Below are positions 1 to 6,325 of a DNA stretch of 6,345 nt, one piece after another (within the stretch, counting starts at the first letter, position 1; every line of letters starts with the position of its first letter). A program made the position numbers and the translations under genes. Location: assembly GCA_039034035.1 (NCBI GenBank), contig JBCCBN010000164.1, positions 1 through 6,345 of the forward strand, in the 5' to 3' direction. The DNA is from UBA5336 sp039034035. GTDB taxonomy: Bacteria > Pseudomonadota > Alphaproteobacteria > Caulobacterales > Hyphomonadaceae. The notes beneath the pieces were generated by a model. The model saw only the letters and a list, made by a program, of their open reading frames with translations. It had not been told where the DNA came from and did not search any database.

Positions 1-1743
1 ACGCATCTTCTTTTTGCCCGCCTTCTGCTTGTCCAGCAGTTTGCGCTTGCGGGTGGCGTCGCCGCCGTAGCATTTGGCGGTCACGTCTTTGCGCAGGGCG
101 GACAAGGTCTCGCGCGCAATCACCTTACCGCCAATCGCCGCCTGGATCGGGATCTTGAACATCTGGCGCGGGATCAGGTCCTTCAGCCGTTCGCACATCT
201 GCCGGCCCCGGCCCTCGGCCCGATCACGGTGCACCAGCATGGCCAGCGCGTCCACCGGATCATCATTCACCAGGATCTGCATCTTCACCAGATTTTCCGC
301 CCGGTGCCCGACTATCTCATAATCGAAGCTGGCATAGCCTCGCGAGATCGATTTCAGCCGGTCATAAAAATCGAACACCACCTCATTGAGTGGCAGCTCA
401 TATTTCACCATGGCCCGCCCGCCGACATAGGACAGTTCCCTCTGGATGCCCCGGCGATCCTGACAGAGTTTCAAAACGGCACCGAGATATTCGTCCGGCG
501 TGTAGATCACCGATTCAATCCACGGCTCACGGATTTCTGCAACCTTTACAACGTCTGGCATGTCCGCCGGATTATGCAGTTCCATTTCGGAACCATCCGT
601 CATGGTCAGCTCATAGACCACGCTGGGTGCCGTGGCGATCAGGTCCAGGTCAAACTCGCGGGAGAGCCGTTCCTGTATGATCTCCAGATGCAACAGCCCC
701 AGAAATCCGCACCGGAAGCCCATGCCCAGCGCCGCTGATGTCTCCATCTCCCAGGTGAAGCTGGCATCGTTCAGCCTGAGCTTCCCCATCGCCGCGCGGA
801 GATCGTCGAAATCGGCGGCATCGACCGGGAACAGGCCGCAAAACACCACCGGCACCACATCCTTGTAGCCCGGCAGGGCTGCCGCGGTGGGGCGCTTTTC
901 CTCGGTGATCGTATCGCCCACCGCACAGTCGGCCACTTCCTTGATCGAGGCGACGAGGAAGCCGACCTCGCCGGGGCCTAGCACGTCGCTATCGGTGATC
1001 TTCGGCTTGAACGTGCCCACCCGGTCCACTTCATAGGTCGCGCCGGTGCGCATCATCTTGATCTTGGATTTCTTCTTCAGCGTGCCCTCATACACTCGAA
1101 CGATCACTACGACGCCGAGATAGGGGTCGTAATAGGCGTCTACCAGCGAGGCCTTGAGCGGCGCATCGGGGTCGCCCGCTTCAGGCGCCGGCAGCCGGGT
1201 CACGATGGCTTCCAGCGTCTCCTCAATGCCCAGGCCCGTCTTCGCCGACGCCTCGATGGCGTCCGACGCGTCCAGCCCGATAATATCCTCGATCTGTTCC
1301 TTCACCCGCTCGGGCTCGGCCGCCGGCAAGTCGATCTTGTTCAGCACCGGCACGATCTCATGGTCCTGGTCGATGGCCTGGTAAACATTCGCCAGGGTCT
1401 GCGCCTCCACCCCCTGGGACGCGTCCACGATCAGCAACGACCCCTCACAGGCGGCCAGGCACCGGCTCACCTCATAGGCAAAGTCCACATGGCCCGGCGT
1501 ATCCATCAGGTTCAGGACATAGGTCTCCCCGTCCCGGGCCGTGTATTCCAGCCGCACGGTCTGGGCCTTGATAGTGATGCCACGTTCCTGCTCGATTTCC
1601 ATATTATCGAGCACCTGGGCGCTCATCTCCCGTTCGGTCAGGCCGCCACAGGTCTGGATCAGACGGTCGGCAAGCGTCGACTTCCCATGGTCGATATGGG
1701 CGATAATGGAGAAATTCCGGATGTTCTGGCTCGGTGTCATCAT
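1..1743 (-). CDS. lepA: Elongation factor 4 (LepA), translational GTPase, 3' end cut by window edge
   Basis: LepA is a ribosome-binding GTPase that acts on stalled or mistranslocated ribosomes and affects initiation and assembly; it is cytoplasmic or membrane-associated. Numbering from the ATG at 1740, the translation shows the P-loop AHIDHGKST (14-22), the switch I motif RGITI (53-57), DTPGH (80-84) and NKID (134-137). Further on come the EF-G-like beta-barrel, the FRCGFLGLLH block (about 343-352), the ESRGYAS-type region of domain V (here SRGYAS) and the LepA-specific C-terminal domain. The last visible residues, AKCYGGDATRKRKLLDKQK and a Lys-rich tail (555-580), match the family; about 20 residues and the stop lie beyond base 1. 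Two in-frame ATGs abut at 1741-1743 and 1738-1740, and either could be the start. No Shine-Dalgarno sequence sits at normal spacing before them. The gene is divergent from the phosphodiesterase. Identification is secure; only the exact start is open. Confidence 0.97.
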   Translation of the reverse strand, partial: MMTPSQNIRNFSIIAHIDHGKSTLADRLIQTCGGLTEREMSAQVLDNMEIEQERGITIKAQTVRLEYTARDGETYVLNLMDTPGHVDFAYEVSRCLAACEGSLLIVDASQGVEAQTLANVYQAIDQDHEIVPVLNKIDLPAAEPERVKEQIEDIIGLDASDAIEASAKTGLGIEETLEAIVTRLPAPEAGDPDAPLKASLVDAYYDPYLGVVVIVRVYEGTLKKKSKIKMMRTGATYEVDRVGTFKPKITDSDVLGPGEVGFLVASIKEVADCAVGDTITEEKRPTAAALPGYKDVVPVVFCGLFPVDAADFDDLRAAMGKLRLNDASFTWEMETSAALGMGFRCGFLGLLHLEIIQERLSREFDLDLIATAPSVVYELTMTDGSEMELHNPADMPDVVKVAEIREPWIESVIYTPDEYLGAVLKLCQDRRGIQRELSYVGGRAMVKYELPLNEVVFDFYDRLKSISRGYASFDYEIVGHRAENLVKMQILVNDDPVDALAMLVHRDRAEGRGRQMCERLKDLIPRQMFKIPIQAAIGGKVIARETLSALRKDVTAKCYGGDATRKRKLLDKQKAGKKKMR

Positions 1744-1843
1744 TCGGCGATATAAGGGTCCTTGGGGCAGGCGGAAAGCGGCATTGTGGGCACACCGGGT
1801 GCCCGGCCCGGTGACGCCGCGTCGCAGCAGGGGAATACACAGC
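1744..1843. promoter_or_regulatory. Divergent lepA / phosphodiesterase promoter region
   Basis: These 100 bases separate two divergent start codons and must carry both promoters, unless one lies inside a gene. The AT-rich patch at 1749-1756 is the only -10-like sequence. Read on the plus strand it gives TATAAG (1751-1756), which would serve the phosphodiesterase with a leader of about 80 bases. Read on the minus strand it gives TATATC (1754-1749), only 5 bases from the lepA ATG. Convincing -35 hexamers are missing in both directions. An inverted repeat GGGCAC (1788-1793) / GTGCCC (1799-1804) with a 5-base loop lies in the phosphodiesterase leader and may be a small hairpin or operator. The promoter assignments are inferred from hexamer resemblance only. 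Confidence 0.35.
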
Positions 1844-2920
1844 ATGTTGGCCACGCCTCACTCCCGGTTTCAATGCCCATCTGCGCAGGCCAGAAGGGTG
1901 CTCGGCGCTCGACTGCGCGTGGCCCGCGCAGCCGGTGTCGCGATCGTCGCCGGGGCCCTGGCCGCTTGCGGCGGCGACACGGGCGGCCCCACGGGCGAGC
2001 GCATTTCGATCTCGCGCGATACGCTGACCGGCGCGCCGCCAATCATCATCGCCCATCGCGGCGCGTCGGGCCTCTATCCCGAACACACGCTGCAAGCCTA
2101 TGAAGTCGCTATCGACCAGGGCGCCGACTTCATCGAGCCGGACCTTGTCATGACCCGCGACGGTGTGCTCGTTGCCCGCCATGAGCGCACCCTGTCCGTC
2201 TCTACCGATGTGGCGTCCCGGCCCGAATTTGCTGACCGGAAGACGCTGAAGCAGGTCGGCGGTCGCCCGCGCGAAGACTGGTTTGTCGAAGATTTCAGCC
2301 TGTCGGAGCTCAAATCGCTGCGCGCGATCCAGACCCGCCGGGGTCGCGCTACCGAATATGACGGCCAGTTCGCCATCCCTACGTTCACCGAAATCCTTGG
2401 CTTAGTGGCCATCACCAACCAGACTGGCCAGCGCCTGGGGGTTTATCCTGAACTGAAGGACCCGTCCTATTTTGCGTCTATCGGCCTCGACATGCGAACA
2501 GCCGTGCTCGATGCGCTTGAAACGGCTGACCTTCGTGCGCTGAATGCACCGGTCTATCTGCAATCGTTTGAGCCGGGCGTCCTGCAGACCATCGCCGAGA
2601 CGGCCGACTGGCCGCTGATCCAGCTCCTGCCAGCCCAATCGGCGACCGAGCCGACCCTGCAGGAAATCGCCGAATATGCGGACGGGATCGGCCCCTCGAA
2701 ACGGCTGTTGACGGGCTATGCCGATGGGCCGAGCGCGTACGTCTCCCGCGCCCACAGCGAAGGCCTGCTGGTCCACCCCTATACCTATCGCAATGACGCC
2801 CTGCCCGATGGGTTCACCCACATTCAGGACGAGCTCAACGCCGCCTTTGCAGCGGGGGTAGACGGTGTCTTCGTCGACTTCCCGGCCACCGGCGTCTCGG
2901 TCCGCGACAGCCGCACCTGA
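1844..2920 (+). CDS. Glycerophosphodiester phosphodiesterase, GlpQ type, predicted lipoprotein
   Basis: This enzyme hydrolyses glycerophosphodiesters (deacylated phospholipids) to sn-glycerol 3-phosphate and an alcohol, normally with a divalent metal such as calcium. The 358-residue product has a basic N-region, a hydrophobic stretch and a lipobox LAAC with Cys at residue 42, so it should be lipid-anchored; Gly at +2 does not give the inner-membrane Asp retention signal. The catalytic domain starts at IIIAHRGASG (67-76, H71 and R72). Metal ligands E98 and D100 follow in FIEPDLVMT, then the second catalytic His (H113), YPELK (E203, K205) and VHPYTYR (310-316), and it closes with a GVDGVFVDFP motif near the C-terminus. 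All match E. coli GlpQ in order. The ATG at 1844 is chosen because AGGGGAA (1829-1835) lies at suitable spacing and the signal peptide follows; an in-frame GTG at 1898 has no usable ribosome site. No glpT or other glp gene is adjacent. The substrate range cannot be read from the sequence. Confidence 0.92.
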   Translation: MLATPHSRFQCPSAQARRVLGARLRVARAAGVAIVAGALAACGGDTGGPTGERISISRDTLTGAPPIIIAHRGASGLYPEHTLQAYEVAIDQGADFIEPDLVMTRDGVLVARHERTLSVSTDVASRPEFADRKTLKQVGGRPREDWFVEDFSLSELKSLRAIQTRRGRATEYDGQFAIPTFTEILGLVAITNQTGQRLGVYPELKDPSYFASIGLDMRTAVLDALETADLRALNAPVYLQSFEPGVLQTIAETADWPLIQLLPAQSATEPTLQEIAEYADGIGPSKRLLTGYADGPSAYVSRAHSEGLLVHPYTYRNDALPDGFTHIQDELNAAFAAGVDGVFVDFPATGVSVRDSRT

Positions 2921-2938
2921 AGCCGGTTGCCGGCAAGA

Positions 2939-2975
2939 AAAAGCCCGCCACCGGCAGCAACCGAGGCGGGCTTTT
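2939..2975. terminator. Bidirectional rho-independent terminator between convergent genes
   Basis: An 11-bp perfect stem, AAAAGCCCGCC (2939-2949) with GGCGGGCTTTT (2965-2975), closes a 15-base loop. Its A/T ends give a U-tract after a GC core on both strands, so it can end the phosphodiesterase transcript (19 bases after its stop) and the repeat-protein transcript arriving from the right (about 90 bases after its stop). A smaller hairpin, GCCGG-TTG-CCGGC, sits at 2922-2934, directly after the phosphodiesterase stop. Confidence 0.85.
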
Positions 2976-3066
2976 GTTGTCTGGCGGACGGCATTTACAG
3001 GCCGTCAGTAGGCTGAACAAGTGGTGGGTTCGAGACCGTTCCGCCCCCCCCAGCAACACCCAGGCA
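2976..3066. other. Rest of the convergent gap, with a minor hairpin
   Basis: Between the terminator and the stop of the repeat gene there is no coding signal. A 6-bp stem, GACGGC (2987-2992) / GCCGTC (3001-3006) with an 8-base loop, would form in the 3' untranslated region of the repeat-gene transcript. A run of eight C bases lies at 3044-3051. Neither has a recognised role. Confidence 0.4.
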
Positions 3067-4479
3067 CTAGAAGCCGTTAGCGCCACACTGGCAGCCGGTG
3101 CCGATATTGATCACCAGGCCTTCGCCGCGGATCGTTTCATACCGCACCGTGTTGGTGACCGTTTCGCTTTGGGGGCGGATGCGGCGCACTTCCACGGGCT
3201 GGATCACGGTACGGATCACCGGCTGGTAGATGTTCCGCTGGGTGACAACCGGCACCTGGACTTCGGTGACCTCCTCCACACGGTTCTCCGTGATCTGGGG
3301 AATATAGTTCACCTGGGTCTCGGGTACGGTCGCCGCTTCCAGGATCGGGTCGAGGCGGACTTCCTCGAACTGGGTCGCGTTCGTGATCGTCTCGGACTGG
3401 CCGCGCAGGATCCGGCGCTCGATCGGCTGGATATTGGTTACCACCACCGGCTGGATCACGGTCCGGGTGATCTGGTCAATGTAAACATCCTCGACCTCAT
3501 AAACGATCCGCTCGGTCACCTGCTCGACGATATTCTCGACCACTTGCGGCGCCGCTTCCTCGTCAATCCGCACCGGCAGACGTTCGGTTTCCAGACGCGC
3601 TTCCCGGGTCAATTCCTCGGTCTCCGCCAGCAGGACCTGGCGTTCGATCGGCTGGATGATGGTGCGTTCGATGGGCTGGTACACATCGCGCCGAGAAACA
3701 TAAGGGATGACCGTTTCGGTCACTTCTTCCACCTGGTTCTCGGTCACTTGCGGCGTGATCGTTTCGGCCACCGCTGGCACCGGATCTTCCTGAACAATCA
3801 CCGGCAGGCGATTCTCCTCATACCGCGTTTCCGCCGTCACGGTTTCAGACCGTGGACGGACGATACGGCGGGTCACCGGAATGACAGTGGTCCGTGTAAT
3901 GGGCTGGATGATCTCCCGGCTCGTGATCACGTCCCGGAACGTCTCGGTGACCTCTTCGCGGTTCTCGACCGTTTCCTGCTCGATCACCGTGTCGGCCGTC
4001 GCAGGGATTGCAATCGCCTCGACAATCGTCTCCAGGCGCTCTTCCTCGAACTGGGTGGCCTCGGTTTCGGTCTCTTCCCGTGCCTCAAGTACCTGGCGTT
4101 CGATGGGTTGGATAATCGTGCGCTCGACCGGCTGGATAATCGTCCGGCTGGTCACCGCATCGAAGAAAGTCTCGGTGACCTCTTCGCGGGATTCTTCGGT
4201 CACCTGCTCTTGCACTGGCTCACAGCAGACCTGGGTCTCGGCCGCTTCGCCCGGACCCCCCACATATTCGAAATCCACGGCGTTCTCATCCACCGCGATC
4301 CCGGCCGCGCGCGTATCGCCGATCAGCCGGTCGATCTCTTCTTCCGACAGGACGCGCTCGTCACTGCTCCCAGCGGGCCGCTGATAGGCCTCGTTCGAAA
4401 CCGCCTGCGCCGTCGCCGCCCCAGCAAACAACAACGCGGCTGCGGCCGCTGACGTCAGATACCTGGAAATGGTTTTCAT
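3067..4479 (-). CDS. Secreted five-repeat protein of unknown function
   Basis: I do not recognise a family for this 470-residue protein. It opens with a clear Sec signal peptide: K2 and R6, an Ala/Leu core, and a likely cut after AQA (24-26). A spacer (27-92) rich in Glu and Asp carries adjacent cysteines C85-C86. Residues 93-470 are five tandem repeats of 75-77 residues, each with an EEVTE-type segment, paired QPV/QPI-R motifs, an SET or related segment and an E..RL element. The last repeat ends in GLVINIGTG and a tail with C463 and C465, finishing in Phe. The pattern of alternating beta-branched and charged residues with regular prolines suggests an extended beta-rich fibre or surface protein; this is inference. 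After residue 2 there is no Lys, after residue 1 no Met, and there is no His or Trp anywhere. The ATG at 4479 is favoured by the signal peptide and by AGGGG six bases upstream. It is transcribed alone, convergent with the phosphodiesterase. Coding status is supported by the conserved protein repeats. Confidence 0.88.
   Translation of the reverse strand: MKTISRYLTSAAAAALLFAGAATAQAVSNEAYQRPAGSSDERVLSEEEIDRLIGDTRAAGIAVDENAVDFEYVGGPGEAAETQVCCEPVQEQVTEESREEVTETFFDAVTSRTIIQPVERTIIQPIERQVLEAREETETEATQFEEERLETIVEAIAIPATADTVIEQETVENREEVTETFRDVITSREIIQPITRTTVIPVTRRIVRPRSETVTAETRYEENRLPVIVQEDPVPAVAETITPQVTENQVEEVTETVIPYVSRRDVYQPIERTIIQPIERQVLLAETEELTREARLETERLPVRIDEEAAPQVVENIVEQVTERIVYEVEDVYIDQITRTVIQPVVVTNIQPIERRILRGQSETITNATQFEEVRLDPILEAATVPETQVNYIPQITENRVEEVTEVQVPVVTQRNIYQPVIRTVIQPVEVRRIRPQSETVTNTVRYETIRGEGLVINIGTGCQCGANGF
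3070..4203 (-). repeat. Five tandem ~225-bp coding repeats
   Basis: In order of translation the units occupy 4203-3973 (77 residues), 3972-3748 (75), 3747-3520 (76), 3519-3295 (75) and 3294-3070 (75). Each begins with [VI]TE or a close variant. About 20 residues in comes a pair of near-identical 8-residue motifs such as TIIQPVER and TIIQPIER, followed by a R-x-L/V-R segment, ET.T and a [QR][YF]E...RL element, and the unit ends near a Q. Units 1 and 3 share IERTIIQPIERQVL or nearly so, while unit 4 is the most diverged. At DNA level the copies differ at many third positions, so the array is old and kept at protein level rather than a recent expansion. Confidence 0.85.
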
Positions 4480-4807
4480 CCTTCACCCCTTGGCCCCCCG
4501 ATCGGGAGCCCCTCCTGCTACTCAACACGCGCTCTCTTGCGGTGCGTGGCCACACGGACGAATTGGTCGCTGGCGCCACCAATCCCCGTTTACCTTATTC
4601 CGGATACGTAACATTTACCCGGCCGCAAAGTCGTTTCCCGCGACAGGCGACTGGCGTGCTGCCGCCTCCTCCAAACACAGGACATGGAGACGACAAGGAA
4701 AAGCGCCGCGATTTCAGCCGAGTTCAAATAAAAACCGCATACGGAAAACAATGAGGGCCCGCACCGTGGCGCGAGCCCTCACATCCCTTCCCGAATGCCT
4801 GGTTTGC
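4480..4807. other. 328-base gap: upstream region of the repeat gene and ccr terminator
   Basis: I find no gene here on either strand. The part at 4480-4740 must hold the promoter of the repeat gene, read leftward. Next to its start are AGGGG as a ribosome site and, at 4497-4506, the perfect palindrome CCCGATCGGG, which would sit in the 5' untranslated region. The most AT-rich stretch, about 4590-4617, is the likeliest promoter core (minus strand contains TAAATGTTACGTAT), but no pair of hexamers at proper spacing stands out. The right-hand end holds the ccr terminator. Confidence 0.45.
4752..4781 (-). terminator. Rho-independent terminator of ccr
   Basis: TGAGGGC (4752-4758) pairs perfectly with GCCCTCA (4775-4781). 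On the minus strand the stem is followed by TTGTTTTCC, a short U-rich tract. It begins 26 bases after the ccr stop, the expected place, and would separate ccr from the repeat gene that follows in the same direction. Confidence 0.75.
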
Positions 4808-6082
4808 TTAGCCGACCGTCGGGCCAACTTCAAGCACGTCTTCCACGGTCCGGAGGCCCGGCTTCGGGCTCTGGACCAGCACCGCCATATTGCCTGGCAG
4901 GTGCTTGTTCTCCAGCATCTTCTCATGGGCGAGTGGAATGTCCGCCCACGGCATGACTTCCGACATGCACGGATCAATCCGGCGGTCGATCACGAGCTGG
5001 TTCGCCGCCGATGCCTGCGCCAGATTGGCAAAGTGAGAGCCCTGCACCCGCTTCTGGCGCATCCACAGGAAGCGCGCATCCATGGTGAGGTTGAAGCCCG
5101 TCGTCCCCGCGCAGATCACGACCATGCCGCCGCGCTTCACCACGAACACCGAGACCGGCATCGTGCTTTCGCCGGGATGTTCGAACACAATGTCCACATC
5201 CTTCTTGCCGGTGATCTCCCAGATCGCCTTCCCGAACTTCCGGGACTCCTTCATGTAGTCATTGAATTCGGGCCCGTTCACGGTTGGCAACTGACCCCAG
5301 CAATTGAAATCCTTCCGGTTCAGCACGCCCTTGGCGCCCATCGAATAGACGAAATCGAACTTGTCCTCAGACGAGACAACCCCGATCGCATGGGCTCCGG
5401 TCACTGCGCAGAGTTGGATCGCAAAGCTGCCGAGCCCGCCCGATGCGCCCCACACCAGCACATTCTGGCCGGGTTTCACGATATGGGGCCGGTGGCCAAA
5501 CAGCATCCGATAGGTCGTCGCCAGGGTCAGCGTGTAGCAGGCCGCCTCTTCCCAGGTCAGGTGTTTCGGGCGCGGCATGCATTGGCGCGCCTGTACCCGG
5601 CAGAACTGCGCGAAGCTGCCATCGGGGGTCTCATAGCCCCAGATCCGTTGGGTCGGCGAGAACATCGGGTCGCCGCCATTGCACTCCTCGTCGTCGCCAT
5701 CATCCTGGTTGCAGTGGATCACCACCTCGTCGCCAGGCTTCACCCGGGTCACCTTGCGCCCAACCGCCCAGACAATGCCGGACGCATCAGAGCCGGCGAT
5801 ATGGTATTCTTCCTTGTGGCCATCGAAGGGCGAGATCGGCTCGCCCAGAGCGGCCCAGACGCCATTATAGTTCACGCCAGCGGCCATCACGAGAACCAGC
5901 ACTTCGTCGCTGTCAATCTCCGGCACCGGTACCTGCTCTACCTGCATGGCAGTCGCCGGGCGGCCGTGCCGCTCGCGCCGGATAGCCCAGGCATGCATCA
6001 TCTTGGGAACGTGAAACTCCGCGGGAATTTCGCCGATGTCATAGATGTCTTTCTGAATACGTCCGGTACCCGTATCCGCCAT
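4808..6082 (-). CDS. ccr: Crotonyl-CoA carboxylase/reductase
   Basis: Ccr catalyses NADPH-dependent reductive carboxylation of crotonyl-CoA to ethylmalonyl-CoA, the committed step of the ethylmalonyl-CoA pathway by which many alphaproteobacteria assimilate acetyl-CoA without isocitrate lyase. The 424-residue product is a zinc-independent MDR-family enzyme of the usual length. It has the N-terminal GroES-like domain with AAGVNYNGVWA (67-77), IWGYETPDGSF (147-157), the Rossmann loop VWGASGGLGSFAIQ (210-223), a VFEHPGE block (299-305) and VQGSHFAN (346-353). By comparison with the Kitasatospora setae enoyl-CoA carboxylase/reductase, N73, Y150, E151 and H350 appear to be the carbon dioxide-binding residues; this mapping is by eye. 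The start is the ATG at 6082, with GGAGG five bases upstream (6092-6088). A TTG at 6094 is in frame but overlaps that ribosome site, so I reject it. No other pathway gene is visible beside it, and a terminator follows. Regulation probably lies in the structured leader. Confidence 0.97.
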   Translation of the reverse strand: MADTGTGRIQKDIYDIGEIPAEFHVPKMMHAWAIRRERHGRPATAMQVEQVPVPEIDSDEVLVLVMAAGVNYNGVWAALGEPISPFDGHKEEYHIAGSDASGIVWAVGRKVTRVKPGDEVVIHCNQDDGDDEECNGGDPMFSPTQRIWGYETPDGSFAQFCRVQARQCMPRPKHLTWEEAACYTLTLATTYRMLFGHRPHIVKPGQNVLVWGASGGLGSFAIQLCAVTGAHAIGVVSSEDKFDFVYSMGAKGVLNRKDFNCWGQLPTVNGPEFNDYMKESRKFGKAIWEITGKKDVDIVFEHPGESTMPVSVFVVKRGGMVVICAGTTGFNLTMDARFLWMRQKRVQGSHFANLAQASAANQLVIDRRIDPCMSEVMPWADIPLAHEKMLENKHLPGNMAVLVQSPKPGLRTVEDVLEVGPTVG

Positions 6083-6232
6083 GAAACCCTCCAAAACTTA
6101 CAGACGTCGATCGTCTGGCGGCAAACACTGCGCGCCGTATGAATAGCAAAGTGAAGCACACAATGTGCCAAGGCAAGAAAAATTGTGCACCGCAACACAA
6201 ACTCCAGTGTTTGCATCGGTCCCTGTCTTATA
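6083..6232 (-). promoter_or_regulatory. ccr promoter and structured leader
   Basis: On the minus strand TATAAG (6232-6227) is a good -10 candidate with a poor -35, predicting a leader of roughly 138 bases. Within it a perfect 10-bp inverted repeat joins GCAAACACTG and CAGTGTTTGC (plus-strand 6121-6130 and 6205-6214). Enclosed are GCACA-CAA-TGTGC (6156-6168), TGCC-AA-GGCA (6166-6175), TGC-ACC-GCA (6186-6194) and a competing pairing between 6159-6164 and 6182-6187. Nearest the gene, CAGACG-TCGAT-CGTCTG (6101-6117) forms a hairpin that ends 9 bases before the ribosome site. These may be operators, RNA structure, or both; the sequence alone does not decide. Confidence 0.45.
6101..6117. repeat. 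6-bp inverted repeat just upstream of the ccr ribosome site
   Basis: CAGACG (6101-6106) and CGTCTG (6112-6117) are exact reverse complements around TCGAT. In the transcript this is a compact hairpin close to the GGAGG ribosome site at 6088-6092; as DNA it is a candidate operator half-site pair. Confidence 0.6.
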
Positions 6233-6325
6233 CCTTTTCTACCTGACGGTGAGCTAGAGCCCTTTCATCCGAATTTGAGCCACCTGAACACCGGCCTTTT
6301 GCGCCAGGGCTGCGTCGCAATCCTC

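Noticed and set aside
1541..1843. An N-terminal extension of about 100 codons of the phosphodiesterase frame, overlapping lepA.
   Set aside because: It would bury the lipoprotein signal peptide inside the protein and run antisense through the start of lepA; the ATG at 1844 with its ribosome site fits better.
2983..3052. A tRNA-like 3' end: GGTTCGAGACC followed by TCCGCC and a C-run, with GGCGGA upstream that can pair with TCCGCC.
   Set aside because: The enclosed length is only about 63 bases, there is no D-arm, the middle hairpin has an 8-base loop instead of a 7-base anticodon loop, and the T-arm stem does not pair. It is neither a tRNA nor a convincing remnant.
2974..4452. A 492-codon open frame on the plus strand, rich in His, Asp, Leu and Arg, opposite the repeat gene.
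   Set aside because: It starts with TTG at the terminator arm, and its apparent repeats are the mirror of the minus-strand repeats. The minus-strand product has a signal peptide, a ribosome site and a conserved repeat pattern, so the plus frame is an antisense shadow.
4590..4660. Possible EcfG-type promoter (GGAA near the far end with a downstream GTT) for the repeat gene.
   Set aside because: The spacing between the two elements is several bases longer than the 16-17 expected and the -35 is imperfect, so I do not call it.
6083..6094. An upstream TTG start for ccr at 6094.
   Set aside because: The TTG overlaps the GGAGG ribosome site that properly serves the ATG at 6082, and the added residues are not expected for the family.
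4469..6142. A 557-codon open frame on the plus strand across ccr.
   Set aside because: It lies opposite a complete and unmistakable Ccr, crosses the ccr terminator and leader, and shows no family motif. High GC at third positions commonly leaves such antisense frames open.
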